Source of the DNA: Pseudomonas sp. AFG_SD02_1510_Pfu_092
GTDB taxonomy: Bacteria; Pseudomonadota; Gammaproteobacteria; Pseudomonadales; Pseudomonadaceae
Assembly (NCBI RefSeq): GCF_003331055.1
Contig: NZ_PUQD01000059.1
Location: 1-33,245 of the forward strand
Length of the DNA stretch: 33,245 nt
Direction of reading: 5' to 3'
Shown here: positions 24,312 through 32,472 of the stretch, in pieces
Layout of the letters: each line of letters starts with the position of its first letter
How positions within the stretch are numbered: the stretch's first letter is position 1
The notes under the pieces: generated by a model
What the model saw: only the letters and a program-made list of their open reading frames with translations
Told to the model about the DNA's origin: nothing
The model's database searches: none
Position numbers and translations under genes: made by a program

Positions 24312-24626
24312 CTAACAGTCAGCGCTGGATGCGCTAAGCATGTCGATCATCTGGATGTCGAAATCGCGTTCAAGATAGTCCAGGCGCTTTTCGAAGAACG
24401 CGGCCATATGTGGCAGGGCCGAGTGCACATCCAGCGCGGCCTTGTCGGCCCACACCTCGAAGAACACGAACAGGCTCGGGTCGTGCTTGTCGCGCAGCAT
24501 GTGGTACTCGATGCAGCCAGGTTCCTGGCGGCTTGGCTCGACGTAGGCCCGGAACAGGGTTTCGAATGCTTCAGCCATTTCCGGGCGGGTCTTGGCTTTG
24601 AGGATGAAGGCGTACTGCTCACTCAT
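24312..24626 (-). CDS. Antibiotic biosynthesis monooxygenase (ABM)-domain protein
   Basis: A 104-residue single ABM-domain protein. The pattern is clear: YAFILKAKTRPEMAEAFETL, then EPGCIEYHMLRDKHDPSLFV followed by FFEVWADKAALDVHSALPHM. Members such as YgiN oxidise or reduce quinols or quinones, and others degrade haem or polyketides. In E. coli, YgiN is encoded beside mdaB and the two have been proposed to cycle quinones. Here the gene diverges from an mdaB-type gene, so the same pairing is likely. The shared intergenic region is 153 bases. There is no signal peptide, so it should be cytoplasmic. Confidence 0.85.
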   Translation of the reverse strand: MSEQYAFILKAKTRPEMAEAFETLFRAYVEPSRQEPGCIEYHMLRDKHDPSLFVFFEVWADKAALDVHSALPHMAAFFEKRLDYLERDFDIQMIDMLSASSADC

Positions 24627-24779
24627 GGGTCACTACTCGATGATGGAAGGTGAGGCGATTCTACGGCAATAATGAAGCACCCATTCGTGACTTCAGGTCA
24701 ATTGTATTTTGCCCCTGCATGGCTGTATCCCGCGCTCGCGAGCCCCTAACCTGCGGCCTGAATTTTTCGCGAGGTGCAC

Positions 24780-25370
24780 ATGAAAAAGATCCTTCTGCTC
24801 AATGGCGGTAAACAGTTCGCTCACTCCGAGGGTCGCCTCAACACGACCTTGCACGAAGCGGCCGTCGCTCATCTGGACCGCGCCGGTTTCGATGTGCGCG
24901 AGACCTTCATCGATGGTGGCTATGACGTTCAGGAAGAAGTGGAGAAGTTCCTCTGGGCCGATGTGGTGATCTACCAGATGCCAGGTTGGTGGATGGGCGC
25001 GCCATGGACGGTGAAGAAGTATATCGACGAGGTGTTCACCGCAGGCCACGGCAGCCTGTATGCCAACGACGGCCGTAGCCGTTCGGACCACTCGCAGAAG
25101 TACGGCAGTGGTGGCCTGGTGCACGGCAAGCAGTACATGCTGGCGCTGACTTGGAATGCGCCGCAGCAGGCGTTCGATGACCCGACCGATTTCTTTGAGG
25201 GCAAGGGCGTGGATGCGGTCTATTTCCCGTTCCACAAGGCCAATCAGTTCCTCGGCATGACAGGCCTGCCAACCTTCCTGGCGGTGGATGTGATGAAGCG
25301 CCCGGATGTACCGGCTGCTCTGGCGGCCTATGCGGCGCACCTGGATGCGGTGTTTGGCAAGGCTCAGTGA
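24780..25370 (+). CDS. mdaB: MdaB-type NADPH:quinone reductase
   Basis: A 196-residue flavodoxin-fold FAD-dependent quinone reductase of the MdaB family, which reduces quinones by two electrons and protects against redox-cycling compounds. It matches E. coli MdaB closely: LLLNGGKQFAHSEGRLN, FLWADVVIYQMPGWWMGAPW, TVKKYIDEVFTAGHGSLY, and KYGSGGLVHGKQYMLALTWN. The ATG at 24780 is preferred, with GAGG 8 bases before it; a GTG two codons earlier is in frame. The divergent neighbour is a YgiN-like ABM protein, the expected functional partner. A LysR gene follows on the same strand after an inverted REP pair and may regulate it. Confidence 0.93.
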   Translation: MKKILLLNGGKQFAHSEGRLNTTLHEAAVAHLDRAGFDVRETFIDGGYDVQEEVEKFLWADVVIYQMPGWWMGAPWTVKKYIDEVFTAGHGSLYANDGRSRSDHSQKYGSGGLVHGKQYMLALTWNAPQQAFDDPTDFFEGKGVDAVYFPFHKANQFLGMTGLPTFLAVDVMKRPDVPAALAAYAAHLDAVFGKAQ

Positions 25371-25378
25371 TTACTGAC

Positions 25379-25470
25379 CTGTGGCGGCCTCTTCGCGGGC
25401 TTGCCCGCTCCCACCGAGGGAGGGTGAAAACCTGTGGGAGCGGGCGAGCCCGCGAAGAAGCCGCCACAGG
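25379..25470. repeat. Long inverted REP pair after mdaB
   Basis: CTGTGGCGGCCTCTTCGCGG, continuing GCTTGCCCGCTCCCAC, is mirrored by GTGGGAGCGGGCGAGCCCGC, continuing GAAGAAGCCGCCACAGG. The arms are about 36 bases with few mismatches around a 20-base loop. It can fold into a very stable hairpin and probably separates mdaB transcription from the LysR gene. Confidence 0.85.
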
Positions 25471-25536
25471 CACCGCTGGACTTGCCCTCGACAAGCGGCT
25501 ATCTAATCTCTGCAAAGTCCACCCACAGGCCACGAT

Positions 25537-26433
25537 GTGAAAACCCGATCCGAAGAACTCCAGGTGTTCGTCACCGTCATCGACTGCGGTTCGATTTCCG
25601 CCGCTGCCGAGCAGATGGGCCAGACACCCTCCGCTGTCAGCCGTACCTTGTCGCGCCTGGAGGGCAAGCTGGGCACCACGCTGGTCAACCGCACCACCCG
25701 GCGCATGGACCTGACCGAAGAAGGCCGTTTCTTCCTCGAACGCTCGCGCTTGATCCTGGAGCAGATGGACGAGATGGAGGAGCGTCTGTCGATAAACCGC
25801 CAGACCCCCACCGGGCGCCTGCGCATCAATGCCGCTGCGCCGTTCATGCTGCATGCCATCCTGCCGTGGATCGGCGAGTTCCGCCGCCAGTATCCGGGCA
25901 TCGAACTGGAACTCAATACCGACGACCTGATCATCGACCTGCTGGAGCAGAGCACCGATGTGGCGATCCGCATTGGTGAACTGGCCGACTCCAGCCTGCA
26001 CGCACGCAACCTGGGCTGCAGCCCGGTACAGGTGCTGGCCAGCCCGGCCTACCTGGAAAAACACGGCACGCCGCAGCGGGTCGAGGACCTGGCCAACCAC
26101 TGCCTGCTCGGCTTCAGCCAGCCCGAATCGCTCAACCAGTGGCCCCTGCGCCATGCCCAGGGAGACCGCTGGAGCATCCGCCCGGCGCTAATCGCCTCCA
26201 GTGGCGAGACCTTGCGTCAACTGGCGCTGGCCGGCGAGGGCATCGTCAGCCTGTCGCATTTCATGACCCATGAAGACATCCGCAGCGGGCGCCTGCAGGT
26301 CGTGCTGGGCGAGGCCAACAACGGCTACCGCCAGCCGATCCATGCGGTGTACTACCGCAACACCCAGCTGGCGTTGCGCATCCAGTGCTTCCTCGATTTC
26401 ATCCAGCGCAAGTTGGCGATGTACGCCTGCTGA
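25537..26433 (+). CDS. LysR-family regulator downstream of mdaB
   Basis: A 298-residue LysR-type regulator of the AaeR/DmlR-like subgroup. The winged helix-turn-helix is at the N-terminus (EELQVFVTVIDCGSISAAAE, then QMGQTPSAVSRTLSRLEGKL), and the typical RTTRRMDLTEEGRFFLERSR wing follows. The effector-binding domain starts at TGRLRINAAAPFMLHAILPW. The start is a GTG at 25537, because the ATG two bases earlier is followed at once by TGA in its own frame; the ribosome site is weak. No divergent partner exists: mdaB lies upstream and ggt downstream, both on the same strand. mdaB is the more likely target because quinone reductases are often controlled by adjacent LysR proteins; this is inference. 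Confidence 0.88.
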   Translation: MKTRSEELQVFVTVIDCGSISAAAEQMGQTPSAVSRTLSRLEGKLGTTLVNRTTRRMDLTEEGRFFLERSRLILEQMDEMEERLSINRQTPTGRLRINAAAPFMLHAILPWIGEFRRQYPGIELELNTDDLIIDLLEQSTDVAIRIGELADSSLHARNLGCSPVQVLASPAYLEKHGTPQRVEDLANHCLLGFSQPESLNQWPLRHAQGDRWSIRPALIASSGETLRQLALAGEGIVSLSHFMTHEDIRSGRLQVVLGEANNGYRQPIHAVYYRNTQLALRIQCFLDFIQRKLAMYAC

Positions 26434-26550
26434 GTTGTCTGAACGCGACAGACCCTGCCTCCACGCGGCGAAACTTCCTACAGTTGATTGCACAGTCGAA
26501 AGGCATCGGCCTTACTGACTGCTCAACAAAAACAACACCAAGGAAGTGTC

Positions 26551-28218
26551 ATGCGTATTGTTCCGTTTCAGTACCTGGCTCTGGCAGCCGCGATCCTGAG
26601 CTGTTCCTCGGTCCAGGCTGTCACCCTGGAGGGCGGCGCGGTGGCCGCACCCGATCAATATGGTGCACAGGTGGCCGCCGACATCCTGAAGAAGGGCGGC
26701 AATGCGGTGGATGCGGCGGTAGCCACCGCCTTCACCCTGGCGGTGACTTACCCCGAGGCCGGCAACATCGGCGGTGGCGGCTTCATGACCCTGTTCGTCG
26801 ACGGCAAACCCTACTTCCTCGATTACCGCGAAGTCGCGCCCAAGGCCGCCACACGCAACATGTACCTGGACGAAAAGGGTGAGGTCATCGAGAACCTCAG
26901 CCTGGTCGGGGCGCGCGCTGCTGGCGTACCGGGCACGGTGATGGGCATGTGGGAAGCGCACCAGAAGTTCGGCAAGCTGCCCTGGAGCGAACTGCTGACC
27001 CCGGCCATCGGCTACGCCAGAAATGGCTTCAAGGTGGCGGAAAAGCAGTACCAGTACCGCAACGATGCCCAGGGCATGTTCAAGACCGCGACCAACTTCA
27101 ACGATTACTTCGGCAACATGAAGGTCGGCGAGCTGTTCCGGCAACCGGAAATGGCGCAGACCCTGGAACGCATCGCTGACAAGGGCGTGAGCGATTTCTA
27201 CCAGGGCAAGACTGCCGACCTGCTGGTGGCGCAGATGCAGGCCGACAAGGGCCTGATCAGCAAACAGGACCTGCAGGACTACAAGGCCGTGTGGCGTGAG
27301 CCGATGGCAGTGAGCTGGCGCGGCAACGTGGTCTACACCGCGCCCCCACCCAGCTCCGGCGGCGTCGCGCTGGCCCAGCTGCTGGGCATCAAGGAAAACC
27401 GCGCGGCGGATTTCCAGGGGGTGGCGCACAACTCGGCGCAGTACATCCATTTGCTGGCCGAGATCGAGAAGCGCGTGTTCGCCGACCGCGCCGACTACCT
27501 CGGCGACCCGGCCTTCACCAAAGTCCCGGTCGACCAGCTGGTGGCCAAGGACTACCTGGCCAAGCGTGCCGCCCAGGTCAACCCGAAGGCCATTTCCGAG
27601 ACCGACAAGGTCAAGCCGGGCCTGGAACCGCACCAGACCACGCACTTCTCGATCGTCGACAAGCAGGGCAACGCGGTCAGCAACACCTACACCCTCAACC
27701 TCGACTACGGCAGCGGCGTGGTGGTGAAAGGCGCGGGCTTCCTGCTCAATGACGAGATGGACGATTTCAGCGCCAAGCCGGGCGCGGCGAACGCCTTTGG
27801 CGTGGTGGGCGGCGACGCCAATGCCATCGCGCCGGGCAAGCGCATGCTGTCGTCGATGAGCCCCAGCCTGATGACCCGCGATGGCAAGGTCGCGCTGGTC
27901 ATCGGTACCCCGGGCGGTTCGCGGATTTTCACCTCGATCTTCCAGGTGATGAACAACCTGTACGACTACGGCATGCCGCTGGACAAGGCCGTGGCGGCGC
28001 AGCGCGTGCACCATCAGTTGCTGCCCAAGGACACCATCTACTTCGACAGCTACGCGCCGTTGACCGGGCCGGTGGCTGACGAGCTGAAGAAAATGGGGTA
28101 TGCGCTGGAGGACCAGGGTTGGGAGATGGGTGACATCCAGGCGATCCGGGTGGACGGGGCCAAGCTCGAGACCGCGTCGGACCCGCGTGGGCGTGGGGTG
28201 GGGATGATCGTCAAGTAA
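26551..28218 (+). CDS. ggt: Gamma-glutamyltransferase, periplasmic
   Basis: A 555-residue gamma-glutamyltranspeptidase that cleaves the gamma-glutamyl bond of glutathione and related compounds. A Sec signal peptide is evident (MRIVPFQYLALAAAILSC, SSVQA), so it acts in the periplasm. The proenzyme cuts itself before a Thr; the conserved site is HQTTHFSIVDKQGNAVSNTY with the nucleophile at T363. Other conserved parts are GNAVDAAVATAFTLAVTYPE, GGGFMT, LLNDEMDDFSAKPG and SSMSPSLM. The frame opens at 26488, but the ATG at 26551 has AAGGAAG and begins the signal peptide. The Cys in LSCSS could be read as a lipobox, but spacing and context favour ordinary signal peptidase. It appears complete and active. 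Confidence 0.93.
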   Translation: MRIVPFQYLALAAAILSCSSVQAVTLEGGAVAAPDQYGAQVAADILKKGGNAVDAAVATAFTLAVTYPEAGNIGGGGFMTLFVDGKPYFLDYREVAPKAATRNMYLDEKGEVIENLSLVGARAAGVPGTVMGMWEAHQKFGKLPWSELLTPAIGYARNGFKVAEKQYQYRNDAQGMFKTATNFNDYFGNMKVGELFRQPEMAQTLERIADKGVSDFYQGKTADLLVAQMQADKGLISKQDLQDYKAVWREPMAVSWRGNVVYTAPPPSSGGVALAQLLGIKENRAADFQGVAHNSAQYIHLLAEIEKRVFADRADYLGDPAFTKVPVDQLVAKDYLAKRAAQVNPKAISETDKVKPGLEPHQTTHFSIVDKQGNAVSNTYTLNLDYGSGVVVKGAGFLLNDEMDDFSAKPGAANAFGVVGGDANAIAPGKRMLSSMSPSLMTRDGKVALVIGTPGGSRIFTSIFQVMNNLYDYGMPLDKAVAAQRVHHQLLPKDTIYFDSYAPLTGPVADELKKMGYALEDQGWEMGDIQAIRVDGAKLETASDPRGRGVGMIVK

Positions 28219-28233
28219 GCGGTCGCCTGTGCC

Positions 28234-28401
28234 GGCCTCATCGCCGGCAAGCCAGCTCCCACAAGTACGGCGCTGCCCTCAAGGCTTGTGCAATCCCCTG
28301 TGGGAGCCTGGCTTGCGGGCCTCATCGCCGGCAAGCCAGCTCCCACAAGTACGGCGCCGCCCTCAAGGCTTGTGCAATCCCCTGTGGGAGCCTGGCTTGC
28401 C
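28234..28401. repeat. 84-bp tandem duplication containing REP-like arms
   Basis: Bases 28234-28317 and 28318-28401 are almost identical; I see differences only at the CTGCC/CCGCC position and at the unit end. Each unit starts GGCCTCATCGCCGGCAAGCC, contains AGCTCCCACAAGTACGGCGC and ends CTGTGGGAGCCTGGCTTGC, so each holds two facing REP-like arms. A recent duplication of a whole hairpin unit is the simplest explanation. Confidence 0.85.
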
Positions 28402-28407
28402 GGCGAT

Positions 28408-28424
28408 GGGCCGCAAAGCGGCCC
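28408..28424. terminator. Hairpin between convergent ggt and chemoreceptor genes
   Basis: GGGCCGC-AAA-GCGGCCC, a perfect 7-bp stem with a 3-base loop, lies 13 bases from the chemoreceptor stop. It is the exact reverse complement of the hairpin after pcaG (33089-33105). There is no long T-run. Confidence 0.6.
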
Positions 28425-28437
28425 CAAATTGCAAAGG

Positions 28438-30357
28438 TCAGACGCGGAACTGGCTGACCAGTGTCTGCAACTGCCCGCCGAGGCGCGCCAGCTCCACGCT
28501 GGACGCTGCGGTCTCGTCACTGGCCGCCGCCGTCTGCTCCGACACATCGCGCACATTCAGGATGCTGCGGCTGATTTCTTCGGCCACCGCACTTTGCTGC
28601 TCTGCCGCCGCGGCAATCTGCTGGTTCATCGACTGGATGCTCGACACCGTGCTGGTGATGCTCTCCAGCGAGGCCCCGGCCTTGCGCGCCAATTCGACGC
28701 TGCTGTCGGTCAGGCTGCGGCTGCCCTGCATGGCGTTCGCCACTTGCTGGGTGCCATGTTGCAGGCTGGCGATCAGTTCTTCGATCTCTTCGGTGGACTT
28801 CTGCGTACGCTGGGCCAGCCCGCGCACCTCGTCGGCGACCACGGCAAAACCACGGCCAGCCTCGCCGGCACGCGCCGCCTCGATCGCTGCGTTCAGCGCC
28901 AGCAGGTTGGTCTGTTCGGCCACCGACTTGATCACGTCCATCACGCTGCCGATCTTCTGGCTTTCCTGCTGCAGCAGGCTCATCGCCTCGGTGGAGCGGT
29001 GCATGTCCTCTGCCAGGCGCTCGATCTGGCCAATCGCTTCGCCCACCACGCGGTCGCCGGCACGCGCTTCGTCATCGGCACCGGTGGCCGCATGCGAAGC
29101 CTGCTCGGCATTGCGTGCCACTTCCTGAACGGTGGCGGCCATTTCGTGCATGGCGGTGGCCACCTGGTCGGTCTCGACCTTCTGGCTATTGGCGCCGGCG
29201 CTGGTCTGCTCGGTCACCGCCGAAAGTTCCTCGGCGGCGCTGGCGATCTGCGTGACGCCGTCGCGGATGCCGCTGATCAGCTCGCGCAGGGTGGTGCCCA
29301 TGCGGGCGATGCCCTGTTGCAGCACGCCCAGTTCGTCGCGGCGGGTGACCCGCAGGCTCTGGGTGAGGTCGCCGCTGGCGATCTTCTCCACCGCCGCCAG
29401 GGTGTCGCGCAGCGGGCGGGTGATCTGCCGGGTAATCAGCACGGCCGCCAGCACGCCGACCAGCAGCGCCAGCAGCGTGGCGATGGCCTGCAGACTGCGG
29501 GCCTGGGAGCTTTCGATGTCGCGGCGCTGCAGCTGGATCTGGTACAGCGCGTCGCTGCGCTTGACGATGTCGGCACCCTGCACCGTCATTTCGGCGCGGG
29601 CCGTGGTGATGTTGGCGACCGCGTCACGGAACTGGCGCACGGCATCACGGTAGGCCAGCACCGAGCCTTCGAACTGTTGCAGGCGGGTGTCTTCGGCGGG
29701 CAGCTGGCGCTTGAGGTTGTCGATTTCGGCCAGCGCGGCGTCCAGCTGGCGCAGGGCAGCCTGCTCGTTGGCGGTGCTGTTGTCGGCGATATAGCCGCGT
29801 ACGTCGATGCGCACCTGCAACAGTTGCTGGCGGGCCTTGCTGATCAGCTGGTACTGGGCCAGGCGCACACTGTCGGCTTCCGGGCGCGCCATGACTTCCT
29901 GGCCGAGGGCATCCATGGCCTGGTCGGCGCGGCTGGCCGAGCTGTCCATGGCCGTGCGCGCGGTGCGCGTGGCGTCGTAGCCCTGGCGCATCTTGTTCAG
30001 CGAGACCTTGTAGGCGCTGATGGTTTCGCCCAGCTCACTCAGCAGCTTGACGTTCTCGGGGCTCTTGAAGGTGCTGGCCAGGTAGGCCTGCTGCTTGCTG
30101 AAGGCGTCCAGCTTGGCCTGGGTGTTGGCGGCGGCGGTATCGTCGCCGTTGGCGATCATGTACTGCAGGCGCGCAATACGCAGGTCGGTCAGGTCCTTGT
30201 TGAGCTGGCCGATATCGCCCATCCAGTTGCTGCGGTCAATCAGGCTGCCCAGGCTGGTCCAGCCGGTCAGGGCCAGCAGGCCGGTGAGGATCAGTACCAG
30301 ACCGAAGCCCAGGCCCAGTTTGAGGTTGACGCTGATGTTGGCGAACCAGCTGTTCAT
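28438..30357 (-). CDS. mcpS: Methyl-accepting chemotaxis protein, McpS-type (HBM sensor)
   Basis: A 639-residue chemoreceptor. TM1 is about residues 13-33, the periplasmic sensor 34-285, TM2 about 290-310, then HAMP (ITRQITRPLRDTLAAVEKIA) and a signalling domain with the conserved tip EQTNLLALNAAIEAARAGEA. The long helical sensor matches the helical bimodular (HBM) domain of McpS from P. putida KT2440 (PP_4658), which binds TCA-cycle acids and, at a second site, acetate. The ligand-contact arginines I recall for McpS (R60, R63, R183, R254) are all at the same positions here. There is no C-terminal CheR-binding pentapeptide (it ends SQFRV). A FliA-like promoter lies upstream, so expression should follow flagellar genes. 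Attraction to malate, succinate and fumarate is expected. Confidence 0.93.
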   Translation of the reverse strand: MNSWFANISVNLKLGLGFGLVLILTGLLALTGWTSLGSLIDRSNWMGDIGQLNKDLTDLRIARLQYMIANGDDTAAANTQAKLDAFSKQQAYLASTFKSPENVKLLSELGETISAYKVSLNKMRQGYDATRTARTAMDSSASRADQAMDALGQEVMARPEADSVRLAQYQLISKARQQLLQVRIDVRGYIADNSTANEQAALRQLDAALAEIDNLKRQLPAEDTRLQQFEGSVLAYRDAVRQFRDAVANITTARAEMTVQGADIVKRSDALYQIQLQRRDIESSQARSLQAIATLLALLVGVLAAVLITRQITRPLRDTLAAVEKIASGDLTQSLRVTRRDELGVLQQGIARMGTTLRELISGIRDGVTQIASAAEELSAVTEQTSAGANSQKVETDQVATAMHEMAATVQEVARNAEQASHAATGADDEARAGDRVVGEAIGQIERLAEDMHRSTEAMSLLQQESQKIGSVMDVIKSVAEQTNLLALNAAIEAARAGEAGRGFAVVADEVRGLAQRTQKSTEEIEELIASLQHGTQQVANAMQGSRSLTDSSVELARKAGASLESITSTVSSIQSMNQQIAAAAEQQSAVAEEISRSILNVRDVSEQTAAASDETAASSVELARLGGQLQTLVSQFRV

Positions 30358-30443
30358 GCACGCTCTCCAGAAGTTGTTTTCGCTCGCTTGATCTCCGATC
30401 GCCAGGCGTTGTTGTTCTGGATGCCCGCTGAGTCGTGCAGGGG

Positions 30444-30470
30444 TTATCGGCAGTGATGACAGAAGCTGAA
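30444..30470 (-). promoter_or_regulatory. FliA (sigma-28) promoter for the chemoreceptor
   Basis: Read on the minus strand: TTCAGCTT (30470-30463), 11 bases, then GCCGATAA (30451-30444). GCCGATAA is the exact FliA -10 and the spacing equals the consensus TAAAGTTT-N11-GCCGATAA; the -35 matches 5 of 8. It sits about 87 bases before the ATG. The small GCTGAAA/TTTCAGC hairpin at 30465-30483 overlaps the -35. Confidence 0.7.
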
Positions 30471-30529
30471 ACGCTTTTTCAGCAAAATATGCAAAGGGGC
30501 CTGGTTAACACCCCAGGTTTTGCGCGGTC

Positions 30530-30616
30530 CCTGTGGGAGCGGGTTCACCCGCGAAGCAGGCGACGCGGTGGCTGGCACCGGCGTTGCCGGTGTTCGCGGC
30601 TAAAGCCGCTCCCACA
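30530..30616. repeat. Paired inverted REP elements (REPIN-like)
   Basis: CTGTGGGAGCGGGTTCACCC on the left faces TTCGCGGCTAAAGCCGCTCC, then CACA, on the right, with a GGCACCGGCGTTGCCGGTG hairpin in the centre. It lies between the chemoreceptor promoter and the 3' end of the metallopeptidase gene. Confidence 0.8.
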
Positions 30617-30645
30617 CTGACCGCGCCAGCCTGTTGCGCTTAGTG

Positions 30646-31539
30646 TCAAAGGCTACGCGCACTGAACGTATCGCAACGGTTCACCTCGCCCTCGGCAAAC
30701 CCGGCCTTGAACCAGCGCACGCGCTGCGCCGAGGTGCCATGGGTGAACGAGTCCGGCACCACACGGCCGCGACCCTGCTGCTGCAAACGGTCATCGCCAA
30801 TGGCGTTGGCGGCGTTCAGCGCTTCCTCGACATCGCCCGGCTCAAGCCAGTTCAGGCGCTTCTGCGCCTGGTAGGCCCAGACCCCGGCCAGGCAGTCGGC
30901 CTGCAGTTCCTGGCGCACCAGCAGGCCATTGTCGCCTTCCATGCGCTGGCCGCTGCGGCGCGCGGCATCGACCTTGGCGGAAACACCCAGCAGGGTCTGC
31001 ACGTGATGGCCGATCTCGTGGGCGATCACGTAGGCCTGGGCAAAGTCGCCGGCGGCGGCGAAGCGGGTTTCCATTTCGCGGAAGAACGACATATCCAGGT
31101 ACACCCGCTGGTCCGCCGGGCAGTAGAACGGCCCGACCGCTGCCGAGGCAAAGCCGCAGGCCGAGTTGACCTGGCCGCTGAACAGCACCAGCTTGGGGTC
31201 GCGGTACTGTTTGCCGCCCTCGGCGAACAGGGCCTTCCAGGTGTCTTCGGTGTCGCCCAGGATCGAGGCGACAAACTGCGCCTGTTGGTCATTGGCGGGC
31301 GGCGCCTTGCCGCCCGCGCCACTGGGCGCCGCTTGCTGTTGCTGCTGTTCCAGCTGGCCGGTGAGCTGGCCAAGAATCTGCAACGGGTCCTGGCCGGTGA
31401 GCCAGCCGATGCCGACGATCAGCAGAATCGCCCCGAGCCCCAGCCCCTTGCCGCCGCCGAAGCGCATGCCGCCCCCGCCACCACCTTCGCCTCGGGCATC
31501 GACCACGTTGTCGCTGCGTCGGCCTTTTCGCCATTCCAT
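30646..31539 (-). CDS. ypfJ: YpfJ-type neutral zinc metallopeptidase
   Basis: A 297-residue membrane-anchored protein of the YpfJ family (putative neutral zinc metallopeptidase). The N-terminus MEWRKGRRSDNVVD, a Gly-rich stretch and one transmembrane helix (about 34-47) are typical. A Gln-rich linker follows. The catalytic HExxH is AHEIGHH (H174, E175, H178), and ELQADCLAGVWA carries the likely third ligand. The frame opens at 31572, but the ATG at 31539 has a good GGAGAG site and gives the usual family start. The substrate is unknown. It is transcribed away from pcaH; 203 bases separate the starts. Confidence 0.9.
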   Translation of the reverse strand: MEWRKGRRSDNVVDARGEGGGGGGMRFGGGKGLGLGAILLIVGIGWLTGQDPLQILGQLTGQLEQQQQQAAPSGAGGKAPPANDQQAQFVASILGDTEDTWKALFAEGGKQYRDPKLVLFSGQVNSACGFASAAVGPFYCPADQRVYLDMSFFREMETRFAAAGDFAQAYVIAHEIGHHVQTLLGVSAKVDAARRSGQRMEGDNGLLVRQELQADCLAGVWAYQAQKRLNWLEPGDVEEALNAANAIGDDRLQQQGRGRVVPDSFTHGTSAQRVRWFKAGFAEGEVNRCDTFSARSL

Positions 31540-31617
31540 GAATGCTCTCCGGAGCGTGAAACAAGAAGACAAAGATTAGTCCACGACAGCGGTAGGTGTC
31601 AGTCCAGGGCAGCTATC

Positions 31618-31635
31618 CATAACCATTTGGTTATG
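31618..31635 (+). promoter_or_regulatory. PcaQ-type operator upstream of pcaHG
   Basis: CATAACCATTTGGTTATG is a perfect 7-base inverted repeat around 4 bases. Its core ATAACC-N4-GGTTAT fits the PcaQ box ATAACC-N4-GGTTAA described in Sinorhizobium meliloti. It lies 108 bases before the pcaH ATG, a normal place for a LysR activator site. No pcaQ gene is in this window. Confidence 0.65.
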
Positions 31636-31742
31636 TTTGCGGCGGCTGTTTTCAATGTTCATCGCGCCTGGGTTGTCCGAAACTGCATGCAGGCTTCAAA
31701 CGAGCCCAGCGCATTTCCATAATTCCAAGAGAGGAAACCGGC

Positions 31743-32462
31743 ATGCCCGCCCAGGACAACAGCCGCTTCGTGATCCGTGATCGCAACTGGCACCCGAAAG
31801 CCCTTACGCCTGACTACAAGACCTCGATTGCCCGCTCGCCGCGCCAGGCCCTGGTCAGCATTGCGCAGTCGATCAGCGAAACCACCGGCCCGGACTTTTC
31901 CCACCTGGGTTTCGGTGTTCACGACCATGACCTGCTGTTGAATTTCAATAACGGTGGCCTGCCGATCGGCGAGCGCATCATCGTCGCCGGGCGTGTGCTC
32001 GACCAGTACGGCACGCCTGTGCCGAACACCCTGGTGGAAATGTGGCAGGCCAACGCCGGCGGCCGTTACCGGCACAAGAACGACCGCTACCTGGCCCCGC
32101 TGGACCCGAACTTCGGTGGCGTCGGCCGCTGCCTCACCGACCGTGATGGCTACTACAGCTTCCGCACCATCAAGCCAGGCCCGTACCCCTGGCGCAACGG
32201 CCCGAACGACTGGCGCCCGGCGCACATCCATTTCGCCATCAGCGGCCCGTCGATCGCCACCAAGCTGATCACCCAGCTGTACTTCGAGGGTGACCCGCTG
32301 ATCCCGCTGTGCCCGATCGTCAAGTCGATCGCCAACCCGCAAGCCGTGCAGCAGTTGATCGCCAAGCTCGACATGAGCAATGCCAACCCGATGGACTGCC
32401 TGGCCTACCGCTTCGACATCGTGCTGCGCGGCCAGCGCAAGACCCACTTCGAAAACTGCTGA
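31743..32462 (+). CDS. pcaH: Protocatechuate 3,4-dioxygenase beta subunit
   Basis: Intradiol dioxygenase that opens the ring of protocatechuate with O2 to give beta-carboxy-cis,cis-muconate, the entry step of the beta-ketoadipate pathway. The beta subunit (239 residues) carries the iron. The four Fe(III) ligands are at the expected places: Y109, Y148, H161 and H163 (108, 147, 160, 162 after Met removal), within GRYRHKNDRY, GPYPW and WRPAHIHF. The ribosome site AGAGGAAA precedes the ATG. pcaG follows after 10 bases, and a PcaQ-type operator lies upstream. Confidence 0.97.
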   Translation: MPAQDNSRFVIRDRNWHPKALTPDYKTSIARSPRQALVSIAQSISETTGPDFSHLGFGVHDHDLLLNFNNGGLPIGERIIVAGRVLDQYGTPVPNTLVEMWQANAGGRYRHKNDRYLAPLDPNFGGVGRCLTDRDGYYSFRTIKPGPYPWRNGPNDWRPAHIHFAISGPSIATKLITQLYFEGDPLIPLCPIVKSIANPQAVQQLIAKLDMSNANPMDCLAYRFDIVLRGQRKTHFENC

Positions 32463-32472
32463 GGACCCCGCC

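Noticed and set aside
28288..30456. 722-codon plus-strand frame antisense to the chemoreceptor
   Set aside because: Shadow of the receptor gene; begins inside the 84-bp tandem repeat and shows only low-complexity Gly/Ala/Leu/Asp sequence.
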